Positions 34,734 to 43,874 of a DNA stretch of 64,000 bases are shown here, in pieces (position 1 is the first letter of the stretch; the number at the start of each line of letters is the position of its first letter). The notes beneath the pieces were generated by a model. It was given only the letters and a program-made list of their open reading frames with translations, was not told the origin of the DNA and made no database searches. The DNA is from Dyella jiangningensis (lineage in GTDB: Bacteria > Pseudomonadota > Gammaproteobacteria > Xanthomonadales > Rhodanobacteraceae), in NCBI GenBank assembly GCA_000632805.1, contig CP007444.1, forward strand, positions 5,072,772-5,136,771. Reading direction: 5' to 3'. Made by a program: the position numbers and the translations under genes.

Positions 34734-35978
34734 GTGGCGAATGCGGATCTGTTGAAGGAACTGCGCATCGAGAAAGACCAGCGCGAAACCCAAGGCGGCG
34801 GCCTCGGGCGCTGGCCGTGGATCGTCGGCGGCGTGGTTGTCGTCGTCGTGTTGGCGGGCCTGGTCGGCTGGTGGCTGATGGGCTCGCGTGCGGTCGAAGT
34901 GCAGACAGCACAGGCGCAGTCGCCAGCGTCCAATGCCGCCGCCGGCGCCGTACTCCAGGCCACCGGCTATGTCACCGCACGTCGGCAGGCCACGGTATCG
35001 GCACAGATCACCGGCACGCTCACGCATGTGCTGATCGAAGAAGGCGACCACGTGAAGCAAGGGCAGATCGTGGCCCGCCTCGACGATTCGCAATACCGAG
35101 CCGCCTTGGAAGCCGCGCGCAAGCAGGCCGCCGCATCGCATGCGCTGGTGGATCAGTTCCAGGCGCAGCTGGCGCAGAACCAGCGCGATGCGTTGCGCAT
35201 GGAATCGCTAGCGGAGAAGGGCCTGGTCGCGAAGCAGACTGCGGAGCAGGCGCGCACCCTGGTCGACAGCACGCGCGCGCAGCTGCTGTCGCAGCAACGC
35301 AGCGCGGCCTCATCCGACGCACAGGTGGTGGAAGCGCAGGTCAACTTCGACTACTGCGTGATCCGTTCGCCGTTCGATGGCGTCATCACCACCAAGGATG
35401 CGCAGGTCGGCGAAATCGTGTCGCCATTCTCCGCCGGCGGCGGCTTCACCCGTACCGGCATCGGTACCGTGGTGGACATGGATTCGCTCGAAGTGGACGT
35501 GGACGTCAACGAGGCATACATCGGCCGCGTGAAGCCGAACATGCCCGCCGAGGCAGTGCTCGACGCGTATCCGGACTGGAAGATTCCCGCCCACGTCATC
35601 GCCATCGTGCCGGCCGCCGACCGCGGCAAGGCGACGGTGAAAGTACGGGTCGCGCTTGAGCACAAGGATTCGCGCATCGTGCCGGACATGGGCGTGCGCG
35701 TCTCCTTCCTCGAATCGAAGGAAGCCCAACAGGCCGCGCAAGCGCCGAAGGGCGTGTTGATTCCCGCCAACGCTATCGCCCAGCGCGAGGGCCATGCGGT
35801 CGTCTTCCTGGTGACGGGCGATAAGGCACAGCAACGCGCCGTGACGCCCGAAAGCACCGGCAAGGACGATATGCGCCTGGTGCCGGCCGGCGTGGAGGCG
35901 GGCGACACGGTGGTGGTGTCGCCGCCGGAAAGCTTGAAGGACGGCACGCGGATAACCACCGCGAAATCGAAGGAATAA
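34734..35978 (+). CDS. Periplasmic adaptor (membrane fusion protein) of a MacAB-like ABC exporter
   Basis: The 414-residue protein has an N-terminal membrane helix (about 26-47) and adaptor modules: lipoyl halves around ATVSAQITGTLTHVLIEEGD and VNFDYCVIRSPFDGVI, a helical hairpin between them, and beta-barrel domains. The start is the GTG at 34734, chosen for its GGGAGAG ribosome-binding site and because upstream codons look non-coding. It leads a four-gene operon with an ATPase and two FtsX-type permeases, so it probably couples the ABC pump to an outer-membrane channel, as MacA does. Confidence 0.88.
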   Translation: MANADLLKELRIEKDQRETQGGGLGRWPWIVGGVVVVVVLAGLVGWWLMGSRAVEVQTAQAQSPASNAAAGAVLQATGYVTARRQATVSAQITGTLTHVLIEEGDHVKQGQIVARLDDSQYRAALEAARKQAAASHALVDQFQAQLAQNQRDALRMESLAEKGLVAKQTAEQARTLVDSTRAQLLSQQRSAASSDAQVVEAQVNFDYCVIRSPFDGVITTKDAQVGEIVSPFSAGGGFTRTGIGTVVDMDSLEVDVDVNEAYIGRVKPNMPAEAVLDAYPDWKIPAHVIAIVPAADRGKATVKVRVALEHKDSRIVPDMGVRVSFLESKEAQQAAQAPKGVLIPANAIAQREGHAVVFLVTGDKAQQRAVTPESTGKDDMRLVPAGVEAGDTVVVSPPESLKDGTRITTAKSKE

Positions 35979-36048
35979 GCAGTACGCCATCGCAGCGAAT
36001 GATCACGCGCGCCGTCACGGTGACGCGAACCGCAAAGGGAGCTCAGGC

Positions 36049-36735
36049 ATGAACACGTTGATCGAAACCCGCGACCTCTCCAAGGTGTACGAGCGCGGCA
36101 AGCAGAAAGTGGAAGTGCTTCATCACATCAATCTGGACATTGCCGAAGGCGATTTCCTCGCGCTGATGGGCCCTTCCGGCTCGGGCAAGACGACCTTGCT
36201 CAACCTCATCGGTGGTCTCGACACGCCCACCGGCGGCAGCATCACGGTGGCCGGCCAGCGGCTCGACCAGTTGAATGGTGGTGCGTTGGCCAGGTGGCGC
36301 GCCTCGCACGTCGGTTTCGTGTTCCAGTTCTACAACCTGATGCCGATGCTCTCGGCGCAGCGCAACGTGGAACTGCCGCTGCTGCTCACCAAGCTGTCCG
36401 CCGCGCAGCGCCGCAAGAATGCCTCCATTGCGCTGCAGTTGGTGGGCTTGGGCGAGCGCGCCTCGCACAAGCCCAGCGAGCTGTCCGGCGGTCAGCAGCA
36501 GCGCGTGGCGATCGCGCGAGCGATCGTGTCCGATCCTACGCTGCTCGTGTGCGACGAACCGACGGGTGATCTGGATCGACAGTCGGCGGAAGAAGTGCTG
36601 GGCCTGCTGCGCGTGCTCAACCGCGAGCACGGCAAGACCATCGTGATGGTCACGCATGACCCCAAGGCCGCCGAGTACGCCAACCACACCCTGCATCTGG
36701 ACAAGGGCACGTTGGTCGAACAGGCCATCGCGTGA
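36049..36735 (+). CDS. ABC transporter ATP-binding protein, MacB/LolD type
   Basis: The 228-residue ATPase has Walker A GPSGSGKTT (41-49), Q-loop VFQFYNLMPMLSAQ, signature LSGGQQQR, Walker B LLVCDEPTGDLD and the switch histidine in VMVTHD. The signature variants match the MacB/LolD/FtsE group that power FtsX-type permeases by mechanotransmission rather than classical transport. It lies between the adaptor gene and two permease genes. Confidence 0.93.
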   Translation: MNTLIETRDLSKVYERGKQKVEVLHHINLDIAEGDFLALMGPSGSGKTTLLNLIGGLDTPTGGSITVAGQRLDQLNGGALARWRASHVGFVFQFYNLMPMLSAQRNVELPLLLTKLSAAQRRKNASIALQLVGLGERASHKPSELSGGQQQRVAIARAIVSDPTLLVCDEPTGDLDRQSAEEVLGLLRVLNREHGKTIVMVTHDPKAAEYANHTLHLDKGTLVEQAIA

Positions 36736-36745
36736 GGATGCGGCG

Positions 36746-37912
36746 ATGAAATATTTCCATCTCATCTGGGCGGCGCTGTTCCGGCGCAAGACCCGCACGA
36801 TACTTACGCTGGTGTCGATCATCGCCGCGTTCCTGCTGTTCGGCATGCTCGACGCCGTGCGCACTTCGTTCAACCAGGCCGGCCAGAGCGCCAACGGTGC
36901 GCAGCGCTTGCAGACCGGCTCGAAGCTCTCCTTCATCCAGACGTTGCCGCAGTCGCTGGAAGCGCAGATCCAGCAGGTGCCGGGCGTGAAGATGGTGACG
37001 TATGCGAACTGGTTCGGCGGTGCCTATCAGGACCCGCACAACCAGGTCTTCAGCTTTGCGGTGGAGCCCAACTACATCGATCTCTATCCTGAGATCGATG
37101 TAAGCGCTGCCGAGCGCAAGGCATTCGACGACACGCGCACCGGCATCCTGGTGGGCGAGAAGCTGGCCAAGCGCTTCAACTGGAAGGTCGGCGACAAGAT
37201 TCCACTGCAGTCGACCATCTTCCCAAACCGCCAGGGCAGCAAGAACTGGACCTTCGACGTGGTGGGCATCCTGCATTCGAAGGACAAGAAAACCGGTGGC
37301 TTCTTCGACCAGATGCTGCTGCTGCACTGGAAGTACTTTGACGAAACCACGCCCTTCAATCGCGGCACGGTGGGCTGGTACGTCACGCGCGTAACCGACG
37401 TGAACCAGGCGGATCGCGTGGCGAAGGCGATCGATGCGCTCTCGGCCAACTCCGACCACGAGACGCGCACGCAGACCGAACAGGCCGCCACCGCCAACTG
37501 GATGAAGCAGCTGGCCGACATCGGGCTGATCGTGGGTTCCATCATGGGCGCGGTGTTCTTCACCCTGCTGCTGCTGTCTGGCAACACCATGATGCAGGCC
37601 GTGCGTGAGCGTACCAACGAGTTGGCGGTGCTCAAGACGATCGGCTTTTCCAACGGAAGCGTGCTGGGCATCGTGCTGGCGGAGTCGGTGTTGTTGCTCG
37701 TGCTTGGCGGCGTGATCGGACTGGGCATCGCCGCGCTCATCGTGCCTGCAGTGAGTGCCGGCAGCGGCGGCATGCTCAACCTGCCCAGCGTCGGCGCGAA
37801 CAGCTGGATATCGGGACTGGTGCTGATGATCGCCATCGGCTTGCTGGTAGGTGCGCTGCCGGCGCTCCGCGCCATGCGCCTGAACATCGTCGATGCATTG
37901 GCCGGACGCTGA
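36746..37912 (+). CDS. FtsX-type ABC permease 1
   Basis: The 388-residue protein has the MacB-like permease topology: an N-terminal membrane helix (about 18-36), a large periplasmic domain (about 40-260) and three C-terminal helices containing the FtsX domain with RERTNELAVLKTIGFSNGSV. The start at 36746 is 10 bases after the ATPase stop. It presumably forms a heterodimer with the second permease, since each gene supplies one half. Confidence 0.9.
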   Translation: MKYFHLIWAALFRRKTRTILTLVSIIAAFLLFGMLDAVRTSFNQAGQSANGAQRLQTGSKLSFIQTLPQSLEAQIQQVPGVKMVTYANWFGGAYQDPHNQVFSFAVEPNYIDLYPEIDVSAAERKAFDDTRTGILVGEKLAKRFNWKVGDKIPLQSTIFPNRQGSKNWTFDVVGILHSKDKKTGGFFDQMLLLHWKYFDETTPFNRGTVGWYVTRVTDVNQADRVAKAIDALSANSDHETRTQTEQAATANWMKQLADIGLIVGSIMGAVFFTLLLLSGNTMMQAVRERTNELAVLKTIGFSNGSVLGIVLAESVLLLVLGGVIGLGIAALIVPAVSAGSGGMLNLPSVGANSWISGLVLMIAIGLLVGALPALRAMRLNIVDALAGR

Positions 37913-37922
37913 GGGACGCATC

Positions 37923-39239
37923 ATGAAATTTCTGATCAATCTGCTGTTGCTGGTGCTGGTCGTTGCCGTGATCGTGGCTTGGATCGTCCTGCCATGGCAG
38001 GGGGCCGCCCTGCTTGCCGTGCTGTTTTTTGCCTGGTTGTTCATCACCCGTCGCGGTCGCCAGACGCTGTCCGTGGCCAGCGTGGGCATCAGCACGCTGG
38101 GTCAACGCCTCGGGTCGTCGGCAGTCATCGTGATCGGCATCGCCGGCGTCGTCGGCGTGCTGGTGGCCTTGCTGGCCATGGGCGAGGGTTACGCGGAGAC
38201 TTTGCGCAAAACCGGCAGCGCGGACACCGCTATCGTCATGCGTGGTTCGTCGGCCTCCGAAGTCATGTCGGTGCTCGATCACGACAGCGTCACGTTGATT
38301 CCGCAAGCGCCTGGCATCGCTCGCGACGCCAAAGGCCAGCCCATCGCTTCGCCGGAGCTTGTCGTCGCGGCGAACCTTCCGCTCAAGGGCGGCACCGCCG
38401 AAGATGAAGGCAGCGTGCAGTTGCGCGGCGTCAGCGATCAGGCATGGGCAGTGCGTCCCAATGTGAAGATCGTTCAGGGGCGCAACTTTCAGCCGGGCAT
38501 GCGTGAGCTGATCGTAGGCAAGGGCGCAGCCAAGCAATTCGCGGGGCTGGAGCCGGGCCATGCCATCCGCCTGGGCAACCAACAGTGGACCGTGGTCGGC
38601 GTGTTCTCGTCGGGCGATGCGATGGACTCGGAGGTGTGGGGCGATGCCAGCGTGGTGGCCGATACCTATCGCCGTGGCAGCAGCCGCGCGTCCGTCACGG
38701 TGAAGCTCACCGATCCGAAAGCCTATGACGCGTTCAAGGCATCGCTCGATGGCAACCCGCAGCTCAAGGTCGATGTCAGCACCACGATCGACTATTTCAA
38801 CAAGCAGTCCGAAGGTATGACCAAGGTGATCCGCATCATGGGGATCACGGTGGGCGCGATCATGGCCATCGGCGCGATGTTCGGCGCGCTCAACACGATG
38901 TTTGCCGCGGTGGCGGCGCGTGCCCGCGAAATCGCCACGCTGCGCGCAATCGGCTTTCGAGGCTTGCCTGTGGTCGTGGCGGTGATGCTGGAGACGATGT
39001 TGCTGGCCCTGATCGGTGGCGTGATCGGCGGCGTGCTGGCGTGGCTGATCTTCAACGGCTACAGCGCATCGACACTGGCGGCAGGCACGGTTGGCAAGTT
39101 GAGCTTCGAGCTTCGCGTGTCACCTGCGTTGCTGTGGACAGGCCTGAAGTGGGCGCTGGCCATCGGCTTCATCGGTGGCATCTATCCCGCCATGCGTGCG
39201 GCGCGCTTGCCGGTGACGACGGCATTGCGCGAGTTGTGA
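37923..39239 (+). CDS. FtsX-type ABC permease 2
   Basis: The 438-residue protein is another MacB/FtsX permease, with ARAREIATLRAIGFRGLPVV in its FtsX domain and three C-terminal helices. Unlike permease 1 it has two extra membrane helices at the N-terminus (about 3-23 and 28-45) before the helix preceding its periplasmic domain. It begins 10 bases after permease 1. A GC-rich hairpin (39245-39268) lies directly downstream. Confidence 0.9.
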   Translation: MKFLINLLLLVLVVAVIVAWIVLPWQGAALLAVLFFAWLFITRRGRQTLSVASVGISTLGQRLGSSAVIVIGIAGVVGVLVALLAMGEGYAETLRKTGSADTAIVMRGSSASEVMSVLDHDSVTLIPQAPGIARDAKGQPIASPELVVAANLPLKGGTAEDEGSVQLRGVSDQAWAVRPNVKIVQGRNFQPGMRELIVGKGAAKQFAGLEPGHAIRLGNQQWTVVGVFSSGDAMDSEVWGDASVVADTYRRGSSRASVTVKLTDPKAYDAFKASLDGNPQLKVDVSTTIDYFNKQSEGMTKVIRIMGITVGAIMAIGAMFGALNTMFAAVAARAREIATLRAIGFRGLPVVVAVMLETMLLALIGGVIGGVLAWLIFNGYSASTLAAGTVGKLSFELRVSPALLWTGLKWALAIGFIGGIYPAMRAARLPVTTALREL

Positions 39240-39244
39240 GGGTC

Positions 39245-39337
39245 TGGGGCGCGGCTTTGCCGCGCCCCCAGTCGCGCACAGGTTGCGCTCCCACAAGATG
39301 GCGACAATATTGTGGGAGCGCACCCTGCGCGCGACTG
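39245..39337. repeat. GC-rich hairpin followed by REP-like pair, copy 3
   Basis: A perfect 9-bp hairpin (GGGGCGCGG/CCGCGCCCC, 39245-39268) follows the permease gene. It is joined to a reverse REP unit (39269-39294) and a forward unit (39312-39337) separated by about 17 bases. The pair here is in the back-to-back order, opposite to copies 1 and 2. The hairpin could help stop transcription or block exonucleases. Confidence 0.78.
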
Positions 39338-39351
39338 AATCCACCTCAGTC

Positions 39352-40764
39352 TCAAGGCATCACTGGCGGTACATACGTCAACGTCAGCCCCAGCGCCCAC
39401 AGCAGTCCCAGCACCAGCGGCACATGCACCAGCAACTGCATGAAAGTGAAACCCACCACGTCGCGCGCCTTCAATCCCAGCACACCGAGCAGCGGCAGCA
39501 TCCAGAACGGATTGATCAGGTTCGGTAGCGCCTCGGCCGCGTTGTACACCTGCACGGCCCAGCCCAGGTGCACATGCAGATCGTTTGCCGCCTGCATCAC
39601 GTAAGGCGCCTCCACCAGCCACTTGCCTCCGCCCGAAGGCACGAAGAAGCCGAGAATCGCCGAGTACGCGCCCATCACCAGCGTAAACGTGTCGGTGGAG
39701 GCGATATGCACGAACAGTCCCGACAACCGGTGCGACAACGTCTGGTCACCAAAGCCCGGCGCGTGCGTGAGCAGCGAGGCAATGCCGCCATACAGCGGAA
39801 ACTGGATCAGCACGCCGGCCGTGCTCGGTACCGCGCGTGACACTGCATTGAGAAAGCTGCGTGGCCGCCAGTGCAGCAGCAGACCGACGGTAAGGAACAG
39901 GAAGTTGTAAGTGTTGAGATTGGCGATGGCCGTCACCGCGGGCTTGGTGGCGAACTCGTAACCCAGCCAGCCCAGGCCAAGCAGGCCGATCAATAGCGAC
40001 AGCAGCGGACTGTATTCGAGCCATTCACCGGGTCGTTGTCGCGGCGGCAGCGCAGGCGTCGCGGCTTCGGTCACGCCGAAATCGTGCGCGGTTCGTGCAT
40101 TGGCATCCGACGGAGCAGTGAACCAGCAGATCAGCAGCGACACCAGGATCAGGATCGTCGTAAGCGCAATCGACTGCCAGAGGAAGATCGTCTCGCTGAA
40201 AGGCAGTACGCCCGTGATGTTGATGAGGCCCGGCGGCATGCTCTTGGGGTTGGCCTGAAGCTGCGCCGCGGAGGACGAGAGGCCCATGGCCCACACCGCA
40301 CCCAGGCCCAGGTAGGCCGCCGCACCCGCTGCGCGATAATCCATGCGCAACTCCTCGCGCCGCGCAAGCGCCCGCACCAGCAGGCCACCAAACACCAGCG
40401 AAAAGCCCCACGAAAGCAGGGACGCGAGCATGCTGACCAGGCCGACGTAGCAGATGGCGCCGCGGCCGGTACGCGGTACACGCGCCAGCACATCGATGAA
40501 GCGTGCAACGATCGGCGCGGTAGCGACCACGTAGCCACCGATGACCACGAAGGCCATCTGCATGGTGAAGGGAATCAGGCTCCAGAAGCCATCGCCGAAT
40601 GCATTGACCGCCACCGTGGGCGTCGCGCCAAAGGCCAGCGCGGCCACTGCCACGATCACGACGCCCAGCGCGGCGAACACCCAGGCATCGGGAAACCAGC
40701 GTTCCGACCAGGCAGCACTGCGCAGCGCGGCGCGGGCCAACAGACCTTCTTTTGCAGCGTTCAT
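39352..40764 (-). CDS. AtoE/short-chain fatty acid transporter family protein
   Basis: The 470-residue protein is a polytopic membrane protein with about a dozen hydrophobic segments. It has the AtoE family pattern: SAAWSERWFPDAWVFA near the start, GSSAAQLQ-like LSSSAAQLQANPKSMP, and GFFVPSGGGKWLVEAPY with AEALPNLINPFW near the end. AtoE imports short-chain fatty acids such as acetoacetate or butyrate. The start at 40764 has a GGGGAG ribosome-binding site. No ato catabolic genes are adjacent, so the substrate is unconfirmed. Confidence 0.85.
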   Translation of the reverse strand: MNAAKEGLLARAALRSAAWSERWFPDAWVFAALGVVIVAVAALAFGATPTVAVNAFGDGFWSLIPFTMQMAFVVIGGYVVATAPIVARFIDVLARVPRTGRGAICYVGLVSMLASLLSWGFSLVFGGLLVRALARREELRMDYRAAGAAAYLGLGAVWAMGLSSSAAQLQANPKSMPPGLINITGVLPFSETIFLWQSIALTTILILVSLLICWFTAPSDANARTAHDFGVTEAATPALPPRQRPGEWLEYSPLLSLLIGLLGLGWLGYEFATKPAVTAIANLNTYNFLFLTVGLLLHWRPRSFLNAVSRAVPSTAGVLIQFPLYGGIASLLTHAPGFGDQTLSHRLSGLFVHIASTDTFTLVMGAYSAILGFFVPSGGGKWLVEAPYVMQAANDLHVHLGWAVQVYNAAEALPNLINPFWMLPLLGVLGLKARDVVGFTFMQLLVHVPLVLGLLWALGLTLTYVPPVMP

Positions 40765-40855
40765 GGGCGCTCCCCGACCAAGGACCGTGGCATGGTGAGC
40801 GCCCGGCGGTCGGCACAGCAAGCCGACCATGGTCGAGTCGAACCGGGATTTCCCG

Positions 40856-41779
40856 TCAGCGTGCCGTGCGGCGTTGCTTGGCCAGCGTGATGGCGCCCAC
40901 GCCGATCAGAATGATGGCCATGCCGGCCAAGTCGAACGGTCCCACGGTTTCACCGGCCAGCAACACGCCAAACAATACGGCGACCGGCGGATTCACGTAT
41001 GCATAGCTGGTCGCGACGGCGGGGCGGGCGTGCTTGAGCACGTAAAGATAGGCGCTGAAAGCGACGATGGAACCGAACACCGCCAAGTAGACCAAGGCTG
41101 CCGTGGCTCGCATGGTCGGATGTGCAGGCAAGCGCTCGCCCGTCGCCAGGCCCACAATCAGCATCGCCACGCTGGCGCAGAGCATCTGCGCGGCCGTGTT
41201 CATCGGGCCCGCCGGCATGTCCTGGCGGCGACTCCAGGCCGAACCAAAGGCCCAGCTCATGGCAGCGATCAGCAATGCGAAGGCGCCGATGCGCGAGCCC
41301 GACAGGCTGCTGCCCAGGTTGAGCACGATGACACCCACGAAACCGATCATCAGACCGACCAGTTCGCGCCGCGACGGCCATTCGCCGTACATGCCGGAGA
41401 ACAGCGCCGCAAACAGCGGCATGCTCGCCACCACCACGGCGGCAATGCCCGAGCTCACATGTTGCTCGGCAAAGCACACCAGACCATTGCCAAAACCCAG
41501 CAGCAGGATGCCGGTGATGGCGGCGTTGCGCCACTGGCGCGGCGTCGGCATGGCATGTCCGCGCAAGCGCAGGAAAGCAAACATCGCCACGCCGGCGCCG
41601 ATGAAACGCACGCTGGCCAGCAGGAAGGGCGGATAACTCTCCAGCGCGAAACGAATGCCGAGGTACGTCGAGCCCCAGATGATGTACAGCGCAAAGAGCG
41701 CCAGCGGCACCAGCAGGCGGCTGTCGGCAACGGGAGCAGGCGCCGCGGTGGCGGCGGATGTCGAAACGGTATCGTTCAT
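40856..41779 (-). CDS. EamA/DMT-family transporter, YedA-like
   Basis: The 307-residue protein has ten hydrophobic segments in two EamA repeats. The first begins LYIIWGSTYLGIRFALES, the YedA-like signature, and the second ends in YVNPPVAVLFGVLLAGE. DMT-family members export metabolites or amino acids, and the substrate is not predictable here. The start at 41779 removes an N-terminal extension that does not look like protein. It stands 91 bases downstream of the AtoE-like gene's start, on the same strand. Confidence 0.88.
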   Translation of the reverse strand: MNDTVSTSAATAAPAPVADSRLLVPLALFALYIIWGSTYLGIRFALESYPPFLLASVRFIGAGVAMFAFLRLRGHAMPTPRQWRNAAITGILLLGFGNGLVCFAEQHVSSGIAAVVVASMPLFAALFSGMYGEWPSRRELVGLMIGFVGVIVLNLGSSLSGSRIGAFALLIAAMSWAFGSAWSRRQDMPAGPMNTAAQMLCASVAMLIVGLATGERLPAHPTMRATAALVYLAVFGSIVAFSAYLYVLKHARPAVATSYAYVNPPVAVLFGVLLAGETVGPFDLAGMAIILIGVGAITLAKQRRTAR

Positions 41780-41932
41780 GGGGCGGGGTGTGCGGGGAGC
41801 ATCGCGTCGCGGATGCCCGCCATAGTTTACAGACAAACCCACCTTAATCCGGCCAGCCTGCAGGCAGAAGCGAGGCTTGTGCAAGACAGCGTTGAGCAAC
41901 GCTCAACACGGCGCGCCCGTCAGGCTGAGAGA

Positions 41933-42811
41933 TCAGGCTGCGGTGCGCTCGGCCCGCTTCGACTCCGATCGCCGCTCGCTGGCCAACAGCTCGCGCTTGC
42001 GTTCCACGCCCCAGCGCCAGCCACCCAGCGAGCCATCCTCGCGCACGATGCGATGGCATGGCACGATCAAGGCGAGCTTGTTGCTGCCACAGGCGCGGCC
42101 GATCGCGCGCGCGGCCTTGGGTACGCCCAGTTGCGCGGCGAGTTCGCCATAGCTCTTGGTGGTTCCGCTTGGAATGCGCGTCAGCGCGTCCCATACCCGC
42201 CATTGGAAAGCCGTGGCAGCCACATCCAGCGGCGGCATGGCGGGCGCGTCGGCATCGCTCCATCCAAGCTCACGGGCAATGCGTGCGATGACGGCATCGA
42301 GCCACTCCTCTCGGCCCGCATCGACGCGCTGTCGCGTCGCTTGCGGAAATTCGTCCGCGAGACGCTGCTCGAGCTCGCGATCGGTATCGCCGAGGGTCAC
42401 CGAGCAGATGCCGCGCGAGGTTGTCGCCACCAGCAACCGCCCAAGCGGCGTTGCCGTGGTCGTGTAGCGAATGTCCGCGCCGGCGCCGCCTGCGCGATAG
42501 CTGGCGGGTGTCATGCCGAGCAGGCGATCGCTGTGTTCGTAGACGCGGCTGCCGGAGCCGAAGCCGGCGTCGTAGACCGCATCGGTCACGGCCGCGCCGG
42601 TGCGCAGGGCCTGCTTGAGCTGACCGAAGCGCCGGGCGCGATGGTATTCCGAAGGACTCATGCCGTAGCGGCGGCGGAATGCACGCTGAAGATGGCTCGG
42701 ACTCATCTGTACGGCATCGGCCAGCGCCTGCAGCGTGGGCGCTTCATCGGCCTGTTCAACCAGCAGGCGGACCTGCTCCAGCACGGATTCGGTGGCGATA
42801 CGAGCATTCAT
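41933..42811 (-). CDS. AraC-type regulator fused to methylated-DNA cysteine methyltransferase
   Basis: The 292-residue protein combines an AraC helix-turn-helix (about 10-106, with LQALADAVQMSPSHLQRAF and FGSGSRVYEHSDRLLGMTP) with an O6-alkylguanine-DNA alkyltransferase domain (about 113-285) whose acceptor cysteine is C252 in PCHRIVREDG. E. coli Ada has in addition an N-terminal zinc domain with a second acceptor cysteine that senses methylphosphotriesters. That domain is absent here, so this is a short Ada-like form. It likely repairs alkylated guanine and could still bind DNA. Confidence 0.9.
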   Translation of the reverse strand: MNARIATESVLEQVRLLVEQADEAPTLQALADAVQMSPSHLQRAFRRRYGMSPSEYHRARRFGQLKQALRTGAAVTDAVYDAGFGSGSRVYEHSDRLLGMTPASYRAGGAGADIRYTTTATPLGRLLVATTSRGICSVTLGDTDRELEQRLADEFPQATRQRVDAGREEWLDAVIARIARELGWSDADAPAMPPLDVAATAFQWRVWDALTRIPSGTTKSYGELAAQLGVPKAARAIGRACGSNKLALIVPCHRIVREDGSLGGWRWGVERKRELLASERRSESKRAERTAA

Positions 42812-42894
42812 GGCGATGTCCCTGATGCGATGGGGCTAGCCTACGGCTCACCCGGTGTCGTCACCATCCGGATCTTGCGCCTTATCGATTTTGC

Positions 42895-42969
42895 AGGCAC
42901 TCACCCCGTGCGCGATTAGGACTGGCCACTTTACCCGGCCAGGTTTCCGCGCACCGCGTGCGCTCCTAC
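42895..42969. repeat. Degenerate REP-like element, copy 4
   Basis: A clear reverse unit (about 42946-42969, ending GTGCGCTCCTAC) is preceded by a partial forward unit containing CCCCGTGCGCGATTAG. It lies between the Ada-like gene and the small membrane protein. It is more decayed than the other three copies. Confidence 0.6.
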
Positions 42970-42992
42970 AGCAGCGGCGGGAAACTCGCGTC

Positions 42993-43265
42993 TCAGCGTG
43001 CTGCGTGGCGCGTCTGCTGCAGCACCACGAATTCGCCCTCGATGACCTCGGGCTTGTGCGCACGGCGCGCAGCCGGCGACACGGCGGCGCGCGTACGCGA
43101 CCATTGGCGCAGGGCAAATACCATGGCGCCACCGACCAGCAACACACCGGCCACGACCAGGCCAAACACCATCAACACGCCGACCAGCGCCAGCCCGATG
43201 ATGAGCGACAGGGCACGGACCAGCGGGTGGCGGGAACGACGCGGCAAGGGCAGCGAAAAACGCAT
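42993..43265 (-). CDS. Small predicted inner-membrane protein
   Basis: The 90-residue protein is basic at the N-terminus (MRFSLPLPRRSRHP), has two adjacent hydrophobic stretches (about 15-32 and 33-52) and a basic, then acidic tail. I do not recognise the family. It is divergent from the Rieske gene with 78 bases between them. Coding is supported by the membrane pattern and the intact frame, but there is no motif to give a function. Confidence 0.6.
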   Translation of the reverse strand: MRFSLPLPRRSRHPLVRALSLIIGLALVGVLMVFGLVVAGVLLVGGAMVFALRQWSRTRAAVSPAARRAHKPEVIEGEFVVLQQTRHAAR

Positions 43266-43343
43266 GTGTTAAAAATCCGTGTGGTAAAATCAACGACTTA
43301 CGTGCGTAACGATGGGGCCTCACGGCCCAAGAGGCAAGTGCCG

Positions 43344-43688
43344 ATGGATACAGCAACCCCCGACCAGGCGCTTTGCCGGCTGGACGATATTCCCGATGGC
43401 GGCGCGATCGCCGTCGATGCCGTGCTGCGGGACGGCGAAGAAAGCGTGATCGTTCTGCGTCACCGTGAAACGGTACGCGCCTACCTCAACATATGCCCCC
43501 ATGCCGGCCGCCGCCTCGACTGGGCCCCCGGCAAATTCCTGATCAAGGACCGGCTGCTCATCTGCGCCGCTCATGGCGCCTCGTTCAATGATGAGGACGG
43601 TCTATGCGTAGGCGGCCCTTGCCGTGGCGAACACCTGCGCGCGGTCGGCATCCGCGTATCGGACGGCGAAGTCTGGCTGGACGACTGA
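43344..43688 (+). CDS. Rieske [2Fe-2S] ferredoxin-like protein
   Basis: The 114-residue protein is a single Rieske domain. The iron-sulfur ligands are C51 and H53 in CPHAG and C74 and H77 in CAAHG, the standard CxH...CxxH spacing. It resembles the small ferredoxin subunits of dioxygenase systems or nitrite reductase small subunits. No oxygenase or reductase gene is next to it, so its electron-transfer partner is unknown. Confidence 0.88.
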   Translation: MDTATPDQALCRLDDIPDGGAIAVDAVLRDGEESVIVLRHRETVRAYLNICPHAGRRLDWAPGKFLIKDRLLICAAHGASFNDEDGLCVGGPCRGEHLRAVGIRVSDGEVWLDD

Positions 43689-43874
43689 AGGTAAAGGCTG
43701 GCCAGCCCGCATGCCCGTCCCAAGTGAGAACGGATTCGGGTATGTCTTTGTTGAGATGGATTCGGTCGCCGCGGGTGCTCGGCGATACAGTAGCGTTTTT
43801 CTGGCCGGGCCCCGAAACACCAGGCAGGCACATAGTTTCAGGTAGGTCAGTCGCGACCGTTGCTGAGGGATAGC

